Positions 28,385 through 38,216 of a stretch of DNA of 64,000 nucleotides are shown piece by piece (position 1 is the stretch's first letter; each line of letters begins with the position of its first letter). The stretch covers positions 62,001 through 126,000 of the forward strand of contig OZ242280.1 of NCBI GenBank assembly GCA_965207345.1, given 5' to 3'. The position numbers and the translations under genes are program-made. Below the pieces are notes generated by a model. The model ran no database searches. It was given only the letters and a program-made list of their open reading frames with translations, and was not told the DNA's origin. This DNA comes from G965207345 sp965207345 (GTDB lineage: Bacteria; Pseudomonadota; Gammaproteobacteria; PS1; Pseudothioglobaceae).

Positions 28385-28667
28385 CTAAAATATTTTTAAA
28401 AATAAGTTTGGTGATGTATTTAGTTTAAACCAAGCAATACCATTTAAAATGAAATTTAAAATCCTCTTCAAAGCCACGACTTTTATCCCATTTTCCTTTA
28501 TTAACACTTACTCTCTTACCTGCATGACAGCTAAAACCATTATTAGATAAATTATAAGGAGGGTCGGCAAAAATCATATCAACACTTTCCTTTGGAATTT
28601 TTTTTAATAATTCAAGACTATCGCCTAAAAATAATTTAACTGATTTTTCTTTGAAATAGGGGGTCAT
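28385..28667 (-). pseudogene. Adenine-specific DNA methyltransferase remnant
   Basis: ATG 28667, overlapping the yebC stop (ATGA), begins PYFKEKSVKLFLGDSLELL and contains the catalytic motif MIFADPPYNLS of beta-class N6-adenine methyltransferases. After FEEDFKFHFKWYC the frame ends at 28425. In the next frame follow WFKLNTSPNLFLKIF and a stop at 28385, a segment that normally lies well downstream in such enzymes. So the middle and the entire C-terminal half with the SAM-binding FxGxG motif are deleted. It cannot be active; the companion HNH gene is also shifted. Confidence 0.75.
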
Positions 28668-29401
28668 AACTGCGCTAATGCTTCATCTGCAATATCAGCG
28701 TTGTGATAAACTGCCCTGGCATCATCTAATTCTTCTAAATGTGCAATTAGTTTTAGAAAACGTTCTGATTGTTCAACACTAAGCTTTGTGCGCGTAGCTG
28801 GGTTCATAATAATATCAGCATAAATTGGCTGAAAATCTGCCTTTAAAAAAATATCTTTAATATTAAAAAAATCTTCTGGTTCAGTGATGATATCAATTTG
28901 ATTATCATCTGAGGTCATATCTTTTGCGCCTGCTTCTAAGGCAATTTCCATAACTGCATCTTCATCAACTTTGTTAAAGCTTAATATGCCTTGCTTTTGA
29001 AACAAATACTCAACCGAACCATCAGCACCCAAACTAGCACCAAATTTAGAAAACGCATGGCGTACATCAGCCACAGTTCGTCTACGATTATTAGTTAAGC
29101 AGTCAAGCATAATTGCTGTGCCATTTATACCGTAGGCTTCATAACGCACTTCTTCATAATTTTCACCTGCAATCTCACCACTACCTCGTTTAATCGCATT
29201 TTCAATGGTACTACGTTTCATATTTGCCCCGAGGGCTTTATCAACTACTGTTCTTAACATTGGGTTATTTTCCAGAACACTGCCACCTGTTTTTGCTGCT
29301 ATGAATATTTCCCGAATAAGTTTGGTAAAAACCCCTGCGCGCTTTGCATCTTGTGCGCTTTTACGGTGCTGAATATTTTGCCATTTACTATGCCCTGCCA
29401 T
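28664..29401 (-). CDS. yebC: YebC/PmpR family transcriptional regulator
   Basis: A 245-residue protein of normal length. It starts AGHSKWQNIQHRKSAQDAKR and has KLIREIFIAAKTGG and MLDCLTNNRRRTVADVRHAF, the hallmarks of the YebC family. Members bind DNA, and some ease ribosome stalling at proline runs. In many gammaproteobacteria it precedes ruvC-ruvA-ruvB; here ruvB lies 2.6 kb upstream on the same strand, with murG and ftsW in between. The stop overlaps the start of the methyltransferase remnant, so the remnant was placed exactly at its 3' end. Confidence 0.93.
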   Translation of the reverse strand: MAGHSKWQNIQHRKSAQDAKRAGVFTKLIREIFIAAKTGGSVLENNPMLRTVVDKALGANMKRSTIENAIKRGSGEIAGENYEEVRYEAYGINGTAIMLDCLTNNRRRTVADVRHAFSKFGASLGADGSVEYLFQKQGILSFNKVDEDAVMEIALEAGAKDMTSDDNQIDIITEPEDFFNIKDIFLKADFQPIYADIIMNPATRTKLSVEQSERFLKLIAHLEELDDARAVYHNADIADEALAQL

Positions 29402-29482
29402 CTTTTTCCCTCAATTTAAAGTGCGCTTTAATTATAAGTGATAACGCAATTTTTTAACGTCATTTTTATTGATTTTTTAATA

Positions 29483-30559
29483 TTATTTTTCTTTCTCAAA
29501 AGAAAGTAAATCATCTACAATTATTTTAACAGCATCAGGTTTTGCAAGCCTGCGCGTATTTTTAGACATTTGTATGCGAGTTTTATCTGCTAAATTTATA
29601 AGTATGTTATCTAGATTTTTAGGGTTTAATTTAGACTCGGGCAATAAAATCGCAGCATCTGCTTTGGTTAAAATTTGTGCATTAGCGCTTTGATGATTAT
29701 CAATTGCATGAGGAAATGGGATTAAAATACTCACACTCCCACAAAGCATTAATTCTGATATTGTCATAGCACCTGCACGACAAATGACAATATCTGCCCA
29801 CGCGTAAGCACTAGGCATATCATCAATAAAGGCGACAATTTTTGCCCGCTTCGCATTTTCTAAATTAGACGATAGCCTATAAGCATCTTTTACAGTTTCA
29901 ACATGCGTCCTGCCTGTTTGATGATATAAATTTAGTGTTGTATTTAACTGAGGAATAATTTTATTAATAGCCTTTGCGCCTAGACTACCGCCTAATACTA
30001 ATACATTATTTATTTGTGGCTGTTTTTCAGTTAATTTATTTTTTTTTGAGGGCTTTTTTTGAGGCTTAAATGCAATAGGGTTTCCCGAAGTAATGGCATT
30101 TATTTTTTTATCAGCAAAACTATCGTCAAATGCTTGATAAGTGCGCGTTGCAATCTTAGATAAAATACGATTAGTAAAACCAGCAACAGCATTTTGCTCG
30201 TGGATAAAAAGCGGAATAGTAAATAATTTTGCGACTACACCGCTAACTCCTGCACTAAATCCGCCCATAGCAAGCACAATATCAGGTTTAATTTTAAAAA
30301 AAATATAAATAGTTTTGATAAAAGCCCAGCTCAATAAAAATGGTGCTTTAAGCAGTGCACTTAATTTTTTACCTCGTAGTCCAACGCTAGTGACTTGATA
30401 TAATAAATAAGGATATTTGCTTAAAATCGCCCCCTCCATTCCAAAATAAGAGCCAAGCCAAATAATATCCACATTTGATTTTTTATCAAGCATCTGAGCC
30501 ACTGCTAATGCTGGAAAAATATGTCCACCTGTGCCGCCTGCAGCGATGAGTACTTTCAT
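29483..30559 (-). CDS. murG: UDP-GlcNAc transferase MurG
   Basis: A 358-residue GT28 glycosyltransferase that adds GlcNAc to lipid I to make lipid II on the inner face of the membrane. It has the glycine-rich AAGGTGGHIFPALAVAQ at the N-terminus, FIHEQNAVAGFTNRIL, LVLGGSLGAKAIN and the donor-binding ICRAGAMTISELMLCG. Encoded just downstream of ftsW on the minus strand, the usual division/cell-wall pairing. Confidence 0.96.
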   Translation of the reverse strand: MKVLIAAGGTGGHIFPALAVAQMLDKKSNVDIIWLGSYFGMEGAILSKYPYLLYQVTSVGLRGKKLSALLKAPFLLSWAFIKTIYIFFKIKPDIVLAMGGFSAGVSGVVAKLFTIPLFIHEQNAVAGFTNRILSKIATRTYQAFDDSFADKKINAITSGNPIAFKPQKKPSKKNKLTEKQPQINNVLVLGGSLGAKAINKIIPQLNTTLNLYHQTGRTHVETVKDAYRLSSNLENAKRAKIVAFIDDMPSAYAWADIVICRAGAMTISELMLCGSVSILIPFPHAIDNHQSANAQILTKADAAILLPESKLNPKNLDNILINLADKTRIQMSKNTRRLAKPDAVKIIVDDLLSFEKEK

Positions 30560-30677
30560 AAATATTACAAATTTAAAAAAATAATTATTTTATATACCAA
30601 CCAAGTTATTTTAATAATCCTCAAATAATTATTGCATACTTGTCTAGGTCTTAAGTATTTATAATGCTACTAGGAAA

Positions 30678-31895
30678 TTAATAATAGCCACGTACATTTT
30701 GCTGTGCAGCTTGTGATAATTTGTTCTCACCATCTATCCTAAGCAGAATTGTAAGCGATATAAGCGAAAATATAATACTATTTCCACCATAACTAATAAG
30801 TGGTAGTGTCAACCCTTTTGTAGGTAATAATCCAATATTAACGCCAATATTGATAAAAACTTGCAGTGCTAGCCAAATGCTAATACCATAGGCGGTATAA
30901 GCACTATACTTCTTTCCTTGCTCAAGTGCAGCATCAGAAATTGCTAACCCCCGATAAACAATATAAGCAAAGGCAAATAAAATTGAAAGCATACCAAAAA
31001 CACCTAATTCTTCGCCAATCACTGAAAAAATAAAATCAGTGTGTGCTTCAGGTAAAAAATTAATTTTTTGGATTCCTGCACCTAAGCCAACACCAAACCA
31101 GCCACCTCTGCCAATACCAATTAAAGATTGAATAAGTTGATAACTTTTTCCGTATGGGTCACGCCATGGATCTAAAAATGCCATAATGCGCGCAATACGC
31201 TCTGCAATACTGCTAGTAATATGGGATAACATACTATCGCTACCAAAATTAGTAACTATATTTTCGCCATAAAAAAACACTGCATAGCCAAGAGAAACCA
31301 TAGCCATAATACCAACTAGCACTGCAATAATGAAACTTTTTAAATTTATATCAGTAATATCAGCAACAAATAACATTGTAAATGCACTAACTGCAATAAT
31401 TAGAAATGCACCAACATCGGTTTCAAATAATAATAACAAACCAACAATAAATAAAATCACTGTGGTTCTAATCACGCCCTGAAAAAAATTCTTTTGAATA
31501 TCACTTTCTTGACGCACCAAAAAACCTGCCATAAATAAAATGATACTTAGCTTTGCCATCTCAGATGGCTGAAAGGTAAAGAAACCAAAATTAAGCCAGC
31601 GGTAAGAACCGTTAACCTCAACACCAATAACAGGCACAAACACCAAAAATAACAGTAATAAAGTGAGCAAAAATAATTTTATGGAATATTGTTCTAATTT
31701 AATAATTGGAATTTTTAATACAAAAAAAGCGCTAATTAGCCCAATAATAATATAAATACTTTGACGCACTAAAAAATGAAAAGGATATTGTTCATAAACA
31801 TACAAGGAAGCAGAAAATGACATCACCCAGCCAGAAAACACCAGCGCTAAAATAACAGCTAATAATTTAAAATCAACAATATAATGAATTCTCAT
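30678..31895 (-). CDS. ftsW: Septal peptidoglycan polymerase FtsW
   Basis: A 405-residue SEDS-family membrane protein with about ten helices. Typical blocks are GSYRWLNFGFFTFQPSEMAK, LLFETDVGAFLIIAVSAF, FLPEAHTDFIFSVIGEELG and GLTLPLISYGGNSI. It polymerises septal glycan with FtsI. I call FtsW rather than RodA from its place beside murG; a separate rodA lies at 40833. Confidence 0.93.
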   Translation of the reverse strand: MRIHYIVDFKLLAVILALVFSGWVMSFSASLYVYEQYPFHFLVRQSIYIIIGLISAFFVLKIPIIKLEQYSIKLFLLTLLLLFLVFVPVIGVEVNGSYRWLNFGFFTFQPSEMAKLSIILFMAGFLVRQESDIQKNFFQGVIRTTVILFIVGLLLLFETDVGAFLIIAVSAFTMLFVADITDINLKSFIIAVLVGIMAMVSLGYAVFFYGENIVTNFGSDSMLSHITSSIAERIARIMAFLDPWRDPYGKSYQLIQSLIGIGRGGWFGVGLGAGIQKINFLPEAHTDFIFSVIGEELGVFGMLSILFAFAYIVYRGLAISDAALEQGKKYSAYTAYGISIWLALQVFINIGVNIGLLPTKGLTLPLISYGGNSIIFSLISLTILLRIDGENKLSQAAQQNVRGYY

Positions 31896-32003
31896 AAATT
31901 AATGTGTCATGAATGCTATTTTTATGCTAGCACTTAGTTTGCATTAAGATTATGTTAAATGGTACAGGGCAACTATTTTGTTTTGACGACAAAGTGTTTG
32001 AGA

Positions 32004-33020
32004 TTAAGATAAGCCTGGTTTACTTTTTATACCAAGATGTTTATAAGCTAAATCGGTAGCAATACGCCCTCTAGGTGAGCGCATAATAAAACCTTGCTGG
32101 AGCAAATAAGGCTCTATCATATCTTCTATCGTGCTTTTTTCTTCGCTAATCGCCATAGCAATTGTCTCTAATCCAACTGGACCACCAGCAAATTTAACAA
32201 TCATCGCAGATAAATATTCTCTGTCAAGTGCCTCTAAACCTAGGCTGTCAACTTGAAGTGCAGATAGTGCTTCTTTCGCAATATCTAGGCGCACAACGCC
32301 CTGTGCTTTAATATCTGAAAAATCACGAACTCGCCTTAATAAACGGTTAGCAATTCTTGGTGTACCGCGCGCACGTTTTGCAATTTCAAGCGCACCTTTC
32401 CCTTCAATCTTAATTCCTAAAATATGCGCCGAACGCTTAATAATGCGCTCTAAATCATTTATTTGATAAAAATTTAAACGCTCAATAATACCAAAACGAT
32501 CTCGAAGCGGTGAGGTAAGCATCCCAGCTCTGGTTGTTGCACCAATAAGCGTAAATGGTGGTAGGTCAAGTTGTAGTGAATGCGCTGCAACACCTTCTCC
32601 TACCATAATATCTAATTTAAAAATTTCCAGGGCTGGATATAAAATTTCTTCTACCACTGGATTTAAGCGGTGAATCTCATCAATAAATAATAAATCATAC
32701 GCTTCTAGCTTTGTCAAAATAGCAGCTAAATCTCCTGGACGCTCTAAAATAGGACCAGAGCTTTGTCTTAAACTGCCGCCCATTTCAAAAGCAATCACGT
32801 GCGCTAATGTAGTTTTTCCTAAACCTGGTGGCCCATAAATTAACGTATGATCAAGCACACCAGCACGTTTTTTTGCTGCTTTTATAAACAGCGACATGTG
32901 CGAAACTACATTGCTTTGTCCAATATAATCGCTAAATTGCTTAGGTCGCACTGACTGCATGAGCGAAACTTCATTTTGCTGTTCTTCTTTGTCTAAAAGA
33001 TTATCTGTCTCGATCACCAT
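32004..33020 (-). CDS. ruvB: Holliday junction branch-migration helicase RuvB
   Basis: A 338-residue AAA+ ATPase of normal length. It has the RuvB start RPKQFSDYIGQSNVVSHM, Walker A YGPPGLGKTTLAH, Walker B LLFIDEIHRL, sensor IGATTRAGMLTSPLRDRFG and the C-terminal winged helix ending RGRIATDLAYKHLG. It drives branch migration on RuvA-bound junctions. ruvA and ruvC are not in the window, so the usual ruvCAB cluster is broken up. Confidence 0.96.
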   Translation of the reverse strand: MVIETDNLLDKEEQQNEVSLMQSVRPKQFSDYIGQSNVVSHMSLFIKAAKKRAGVLDHTLIYGPPGLGKTTLAHVIAFEMGGSLRQSSGPILERPGDLAAILTKLEAYDLLFIDEIHRLNPVVEEILYPALEIFKLDIMVGEGVAAHSLQLDLPPFTLIGATTRAGMLTSPLRDRFGIIERLNFYQINDLERIIKRSAHILGIKIEGKGALEIAKRARGTPRIANRLLRRVRDFSDIKAQGVVRLDIAKEALSALQVDSLGLEALDREYLSAMIVKFAGGPVGLETIAMAISEEKSTIEDMIEPYLLQQGFIMRSPRGRIATDLAYKHLGIKSKPGLS

Positions 33021-33232
33021 GTTGTATCAATTCCACCTTAAGTTTCACTTACTTTTATTTTACTTAAAATAGCAGATAGTAAGTATTTGGTTGTAAATTT
33101 CATTTTGCTGTTTTGTTATTCTTTTAAAAAACATCTGGCGATTTTAAACCAGGCACCTAATAGTAAGTTAAATATCTAATAAAATATGTTGAGGCTACTA
33201 GCCCCACATAAAGTAATATATGATAAATCGGG

Positions 33233-33238
33233 TATAAT
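33233..33238 (+). promoter_or_regulatory. Probable -10 element of hemA
   Basis: TATAAT is preceded by GGG and lies 40 bases before the ATG at 33278. No good -35 box is visible at the right spacing. Transcription from here would start near 33245. Confidence 0.4.
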
Positions 33239-33277
33239 GAGTGGTCTTCACTTATACTAAGTTTGAATACGCCTTAT

Positions 33278-34594
33278 ATGCAAATTGCTACGCTGAGCGT
33301 TAATCATAAAATTGCGCCAATTGAAATTAGAGAAAAGGTTGCGTTCCCAAAAGAAGAAATAGCGCCAGCACTCGCCCAATTATATAGCCAAAACAATGTT
33401 GAAGCCTGCATTATTTTATCCACTTGCAACCGTAGTGAAATATCTATTTTTAGTAAAAATGATGATGCAAAAAAAACACTAATTAACTGGTTTAGCAACA
33501 TGCATCACATTGAGGAAAACGCAATCCTGCCATACTTAAATTTCTTCTTTGACACAGATGCTGTGCTTCATATGGCGCGTGTTGCTAGTGGAATTGATTC
33601 GCTAGCATTAGGTGAACCACAAATTTTAGGGCAGTTAAAAAGTGCTTATCATCTTGCCAGACAAAGCAAAACACTTAATAAAGTATTAGAAAAGTTATTG
33701 CAACATACTTTTTCTGTTGCAAAAAATGTTAGAAGCAATACAAAAATTGGTCACTCTGCGATTTCTATAGCATATTGCGGTGTAAAATTAGCACAACAAA
33801 TTTTTTCAGATCTCAGTGAAAAATGCGTGTTGTTAATTGGTGCTGGCGATATGACAACAATCGCTGCACAATATTTTAAAAATAAAAATGTAAAACGTAT
33901 GATTATTGCAAATCGTACTATAAAGCATGCCCAAAAAATTGCCAATATTCATAATGCTGAAGTAATTACCCTTACGCAATTTCCAAAATATTTAGCACAA
34001 GCAGATATTATTTTTACTGCCACAGCAAATCCTGTGCCTATTTTGGGCAAAGGACTCATTGAAACCGCATTAAAACAACGAAAACATAAACCTATTTTTA
34101 TTTTAGATGTTGCCGTACCTAGGGATGTTGAGCCAGAAATAAGTCAATTAGAAGACGTCTATCTTTACAATATTGATGATTTAAAACAAGTAGTTAAGGA
34201 AAATTTCAAAACACGTGACAAAGAAAAACAAATTGTTGAGAAAATTATTACCGAAAAAACACAAATATTCATGAATTGGCTTGAGGCTATGCCAAATGAA
34301 AATATTATTGAACATTATCTGCAAGGAGCACAAAAAATTAAACAAGAATCACTAAATTATGCTTTTAAAAAATTGGCTAAAGGTGAAGATCATAAAATAG
34401 TGATGCAGATGCTTGCTGATCAATTAACGAATAAATTAGTGCACAATCCTTTTAAAAATATTAAAAATGTGCCAAAAGAAATGCTTACAAAATGTGTGCA
34501 TTGCGTGCCGAGTCAATTCTCAAAAAATGATATTGAATTAAAAATGTCAAAACAGTTAAAAAATTTCAACACACTCAATAATTTAAAAAAATAA
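33278..34594 (+). CDS. hemA: Glutamyl-tRNA reductase
   Basis: Reduces glutamyl-tRNA to glutamate-1-semialdehyde, the first committed step of tetrapyrrole synthesis. The N-terminus TLSVNHKIAPIEIREKVAF and the catalytic cysteine in ILSTCNRSEI are clear; LGEPQILGQLK, LLIGAGDMTT and LDVAVPRDVEPEI follow. I chose ATG 33278 (MQIATLSVNH) because it matches the start of known enzymes; a TTG at 33263 would add five residues. No strong ribosome site is seen for either. prfA follows 17 bases later, the standard gammaproteobacterial order. Confidence 0.95.
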   Translation: MQIATLSVNHKIAPIEIREKVAFPKEEIAPALAQLYSQNNVEACIILSTCNRSEISIFSKNDDAKKTLINWFSNMHHIEENAILPYLNFFFDTDAVLHMARVASGIDSLALGEPQILGQLKSAYHLARQSKTLNKVLEKLLQHTFSVAKNVRSNTKIGHSAISIAYCGVKLAQQIFSDLSEKCVLLIGAGDMTTIAAQYFKNKNVKRMIIANRTIKHAQKIANIHNAEVITLTQFPKYLAQADIIFTATANPVPILGKGLIETALKQRKHKPIFILDVAVPRDVEPEISQLEDVYLYNIDDLKQVVKENFKTRDKEKQIVEKIITEKTQIFMNWLEAMPNENIIEHYLQGAQKIKQESLNYAFKKLAKGEDHKIVMQMLADQLTNKLVHNPFKNIKNVPKEMLTKCVHCVPSQFSKNDIELKMSKQLKNFNTLNNLKK

Positions 34595-34611
34595 TTAAAA
34601 ATTAAGCAAGA

Positions 34612-35703
34612 ATGGAACAAAATTTACTCAACAAAATAGAACGGTTATCTCTGCGTCTAAAAGAAATAGATGCATCTTTGGTAGATAATGAAATTATAAA
34701 AAATCCTAAAATTGTTAAAGAATTAGCGATAGAACGCACACAACTGCTACCCATTACTGAGAATTATGTGGAATATTTAAAAATAAAGAGATACATCAAA
34801 GAAGCAAATGCATTACTTAGTAATGATGATGTTGAGATAAGAGAAATGGCAAGAAAAGAGCTACATGATGCTAGGGAGACATTAACAATACTCACAAATA
34901 AAATACAAATACTACTTTTGCCAAAAGATAAAAATGATAATCGTAATGTGATTTTAGAAATTCGCGCGGGCACAGGTGGTAACGAAGCTAGCTTATTTGC
35001 AGGTAATTTGCTCAAAATGTATTTGCGCTTTGCTGAAAAAAAACATTGGCAATCTGAAATTATTAGCAGTAGTATTAGCGAATATGGTGGCTTTAAAGAA
35101 GTGATTTGTAAAATTAGCGGGCAAAATGTTTATGAAAAACTGAAATTTGAATCAGGCACTCATCGTGTCCAGCGCATTCCAGAAACTGAATCACAGGGCA
35201 GAATACACACTTCTGCCACAACAGTTGCAATTATGCCTGAGGTAAAGCATATTGAAGAGGTAGATATTGATATGAAAGATGTGCGTATTGACACTTTTAG
35301 AGCATCAGGTGCTGGCGGACAGCACGTAAATAAAACTGATTCTGCTGTGCGTCTTACTCATCTGCCAAGCAACACAGTAGTTGAATGTCAAGATAGTCGC
35401 TCACAACACAAAAATAAAGCACAGGCACTCTCAATTCTTGCTGCACGTATTTTGTATCATAAGCAACAAACACAACAAAAAGCACAAGCAATAAGTCGCA
35501 AAGAGATGGTGGGTAGCGGTGATCGCTCCGAGCGTATTCGCACTTATAATTATCCGCAAGGTAGAATCACTGATCATCGCATCAATTTAACACTTTATAA
35601 ATTAAATGGTGTTTTGGAAGGAGAGTTAGACGATATCATAGAAGCACTAATTGTCGCTAATCAAGCCAGACAAATGAGCGCGTATTTTGATCAAACTAAC
35701 TAA
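34612..35703 (+). CDS. prfA: Peptide chain release factor 1
   Basis: A 363-residue class I release factor. It carries the GGQ motif that triggers peptide release (SGAGGQHVNKTDSAVRLTHL). The stop-recognition region shows the RF1-type loop PETESQGRIHTSA. C-terminal RSERIRTYNYPQGRITDHRI is also conserved. Co-directional with hemA; prmC is not adjacent. Together with TGA-terminated ORFs in the window this fits the standard code. Confidence 0.96.
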   Translation: MEQNLLNKIERLSLRLKEIDASLVDNEIIKNPKIVKELAIERTQLLPITENYVEYLKIKRYIKEANALLSNDDVEIREMARKELHDARETLTILTNKIQILLLPKDKNDNRNVILEIRAGTGGNEASLFAGNLLKMYLRFAEKKHWQSEIISSSISEYGGFKEVICKISGQNVYEKLKFESGTHRVQRIPETESQGRIHTSATTVAIMPEVKHIEEVDIDMKDVRIDTFRASGAGGQHVNKTDSAVRLTHLPSNTVVECQDSRSQHKNKAQALSILAARILYHKQQTQQKAQAISRKEMVGSGDRSERIRTYNYPQGRITDHRINLTLYKLNGVLEGELDDIIEALIVANQARQMSAYFDQTN

Positions 35704-35805
35704 AAAAAATAAAGCCAATACCTATAACGATAAAATAGCTGAAATATTAGGCTTAATTGGGTAATAATTACAACTGGAAACTAACAAAATACACTCAAAA
35801 TACTA

Positions 35806-36216
35806 CTATTTCTGACAATCTGGGCATATGCCGTATAAATACAAACAATGTTCTGTAAGTTGATAACCATATTGATGTGCAATATCTTTCTGATGCTGCT
35901 CAATCACGTCATCTTGAAATTCATCAATTTTACCGCATTTAACACAAACCAAATGATCATGGTGTTCATCAGGCATTAATTCAAACATTGCTTGACTATT
36001 TTCAAAATTTAATTTGGTTACCATGCCCGATTTTTCAAATTGTGATAGCACCCGATAAATAGTAGCTAAACTCACTTCTTGATTGTGAGCAAGCAAGTAT
36101 TTATACACATCCTCAACACTCAAATGGCGTTTTTCGCTACGCTCTAAAACCTCTAGTATTTTCAGTCTAGGAAGTGTAGTTTTTAATCCCAATTTTTTTA
36201 AATCTTGAGCATTCAT
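35806..36216 (-). CDS. fur: Ferric uptake regulator Fur
   Basis: A 136-residue protein with a winged-helix N-terminus (LKKLGLKTTLPRLKILEVLE; EVSLATIYRVLSQFEKSGMV) and the metal-binding C-terminal half: DEHHDHLVCVKCGKIDEF and a second Cys pair in GICPDCQK. The HHDH motif and two CxxC pairs are those of Fur proper. Divergently transcribed from bamE with 43 bases between starts, the common gammaproteobacterial arrangement. Confidence 0.94.
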   Translation of the reverse strand: MNAQDLKKLGLKTTLPRLKILEVLERSEKRHLSVEDVYKYLLAHNQEVSLATIYRVLSQFEKSGMVTKLNFENSQAMFELMPDEHHDHLVCVKCGKIDEFQDDVIEQHQKDIAHQYGYQLTEHCLYLYGICPDCQK

Positions 36217-36259
36217 AAAATTTCCTTTCAGGTAAAATTAATCCATTTTACCCGATATT

Positions 36260-36796
36260 TTGATGAAACATAGACTGCAAATATCAATGCTCTTAGCAGC
36301 TATTATTTTAATGCCTGCTTGTGCTTTTAAGACTTATAAGCCTGAAATACAACAAGGTAATAATTTAGATCGCTACTACGTTAATCAATTAAAACTAGGA
36401 ATGACAAAAGAAACAGTGATCGCTTTACTAGGATCGCCAATTATGGTGGATATTTTTCATAACAATAAGTGGGAATATGTCAATTATTCTTCCAATACAC
36501 AATATCGCCTAAGACTTACCTTTGATGGCAATAAACTAATTAACATTGATGGTGTTAAGCTTGATGAACTCAGCCCCTTGAGCCTTGAACAACAGGCACT
36601 AGAAAAAGAAAGAATCGCAGCAGAATTAGAATTATTTATCAAACAGCCAATAAATATACCTGATGTAAAAATAAACAGCGAGACAAAAAAGACATCTGAT
36701 AGTGCGCGTTCTCTCGCGGCAACACCTACAAAATCTCAAACTAAAAACCCAAATCTTAAATCAAATACAGACAACAGTATTATCATTACAAATTGA
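36260..36796 (+). CDS. bamE: Outer-membrane assembly lipoprotein BamE
   Basis: A 178-residue protein with a lipoprotein signal peptide ending in ILMPAC|A (lipidated Cys near residue 21). The SmpA/OmlA domain is typical: NQLKLGMTKETVIALLGSPI, then NNKWEYVNY and LTFDGNKLINIDG. It is an accessory of the BamA complex at the inner face of the outer membrane. The C-terminal ~60 residues (KKTSDSARSLAATPTKSQTK) are a low-complexity extension beyond the usual domain. Divergent from fur. Confidence 0.9.
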   Translation: MMKHRLQISMLLAAIILMPACAFKTYKPEIQQGNNLDRYYVNQLKLGMTKETVIALLGSPIMVDIFHNNKWEYVNYSSNTQYRLRLTFDGNKLINIDGVKLDELSPLSLEQQALEKERIAAELELFIKQPINIPDVKINSETKKTSDSARSLAATPTKSQTKNPNLKSNTDNSIIITN

Positions 36797-36899
36797 TGAT
36801 TTGCAAACGCATAATTTTAGGACTTTTGCAATCCTTTGAAATTTTTAAACAAAAACTGTTTAACCAAAAGATTTAAAAGTTAACAAACAAAGTATTTAA

Positions 36900-38216
36900 T
36901 TATTCAAACTCTATTTGCTTAAAAAGACGTGAAATATTTTGCAAATGTAATTCTTGATAAGTATCCCAATTTAAAAAACGTGATTGATCAATATGATAAG
37001 CATCAACTAAATCCCCACCTTCATCTAGTATTTTTTCAACCTCACTCTTAATATAAAGCAAATAATTTTTTGTAAAATGCGTAACCGTTTCTAAATCAGT
37101 AGGTGCGCCATGTCCAGGAATAATGATATCGGCATCAAGCGCTACAAGTTTTTCCCAAGTTTCTAGCCACTCGCGCACATTTGTGTGTTCAAAAATAGGC
37201 AGCATACGCTCATTAAATGCAGTATCGCCACTGATAAGCAAACGTTCCTTCGCTAACCATAATTGAATATCGTCAGGGCTATGAGAATTTCCTAAATATA
37301 ATAATTCTACGATACGCCCGCCTAAGTCAATCGTGTATTTATCAGAAAAAGTTTGATCGGGCAAGACAACTTTGCTGTAGGATAATTTATCTTTTAAAAC
37401 ACGCGCGCTACGATTAAAAATTTCCTGTGTATGTTTCTTAATTACTTCTAATGCAATCTTATGCGCGATAATAATTGCACCCTCATCCTTCCAGTAATTA
37501 CTACCAAGAATTGCATGTCCTTGTGCATTTTCTAACACTACATATTTAACTGGTTTATCTGTAATCTTTTTAATTTCTTCGTGTAAAGATTTAGCAAGCA
37601 AATAACTACCACCTGCATTAAAAACCAACACCGCCTCATCACCAATGATAAACGATAGATTATTATTATGCCCTGAGTTCTCATAAGTTGCTGGTTCGGT
37701 TGCGCCAATTGCTGAAAAAACACCATCTATTACTTCAATAGGCATCTGATAAAGCATAGACTTAGGTGCTTTATCACTTATCTTAACGGGTAAACCTGCT
37801 TTTTGCCACGCAAAATAACCATTATCATAATTCACCACATTTTTATAACCCATATCCATTAGCTTTTCTACAGCAAGTGGTGAGCGTAAATTTAAATCGC
37901 AATAAACAACAATTGCCGTGTTTTTGTTATCAGTGTGCTCAGAAATCCTAAATTCTAACCAACCTCTTGGAATCACAACATTTTGCCCTGCCTTAATTGT
38001 GCCTACTAATTTTATCTCTTCTTCAGTACGTACATCAATTAGTAATAAATTTGGTTCTTTTTGCAAGCGTTTTCGTAAGGTTTCAGTGTCAATATGAATA
38101 ATTTCTTTATGATTTTTTTGCAATAAATCATCGGATGATTTAACGTGCGTAAACGAAAATTTGCTATATATTAAGAATAGCGATAATAAAAATATTCTAA
38201 ATATCATTATATTCAA
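36900..38216 (-). CDS. Rhodanese plus metallo-beta-lactamase-fold protein
   Basis: A 438-residue exported protein with an N-terminal signal (MIFRIFLLSLFLIYSKFSF). Residues ~45-140 are a rhodanese domain with LLIDVRTEEEI and a potential catalytic Cys in VVYCDLNLRSPLA (~107). Residues ~150-400 are an MBL-fold domain with LVFNAGGSYLLAKSLHEEIK, GNSHSPDDIQLWL, LISGDTAFNERMLP and IIPGHGAPT. Where most MBL hydrolases have HxHxDH, this one reads ENAQGHAILGSNYW, so most of the first metal motif is missing while the later His and Asp remain. Related two-domain proteins occur near sox and quinoprotein genes. A periplasmic sulfur-transfer role is plausible but unproven. Confidence 0.75.
   Translation of the reverse strand: MNIMIFRIFLLSLFLIYSKFSFTHVKSSDDLLQKNHKEIIHIDTETLRKRLQKEPNLLLIDVRTEEEIKLVGTIKAGQNVVIPRGWLEFRISEHTDNKNTAIVVYCDLNLRSPLAVEKLMDMGYKNVVNYDNGYFAWQKAGLPVKISDKAPKSMLYQMPIEVIDGVFSAIGATEPATYENSGHNNNLSFIIGDEAVLVFNAGGSYLLAKSLHEEIKKITDKPVKYVVLENAQGHAILGSNYWKDEGAIIIAHKIALEVIKKHTQEIFNRSARVLKDKLSYSKVVLPDQTFSDKYTIDLGGRIVELLYLGNSHSPDDIQLWLAKERLLISGDTAFNERMLPIFEHTNVREWLETWEKLVALDADIIIPGHGAPTDLETVTHFTKNYLLYIKSEVEKILDEGGDLVDAYHIDQSRFLNWDTYQELHLQNISRLFKQIEFE

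Noticed and set aside
33263..33277. TTG start for hemA.
   Set aside because: Adds five residues not seen in known enzymes; ATG 33278 gives the expected N-terminus.
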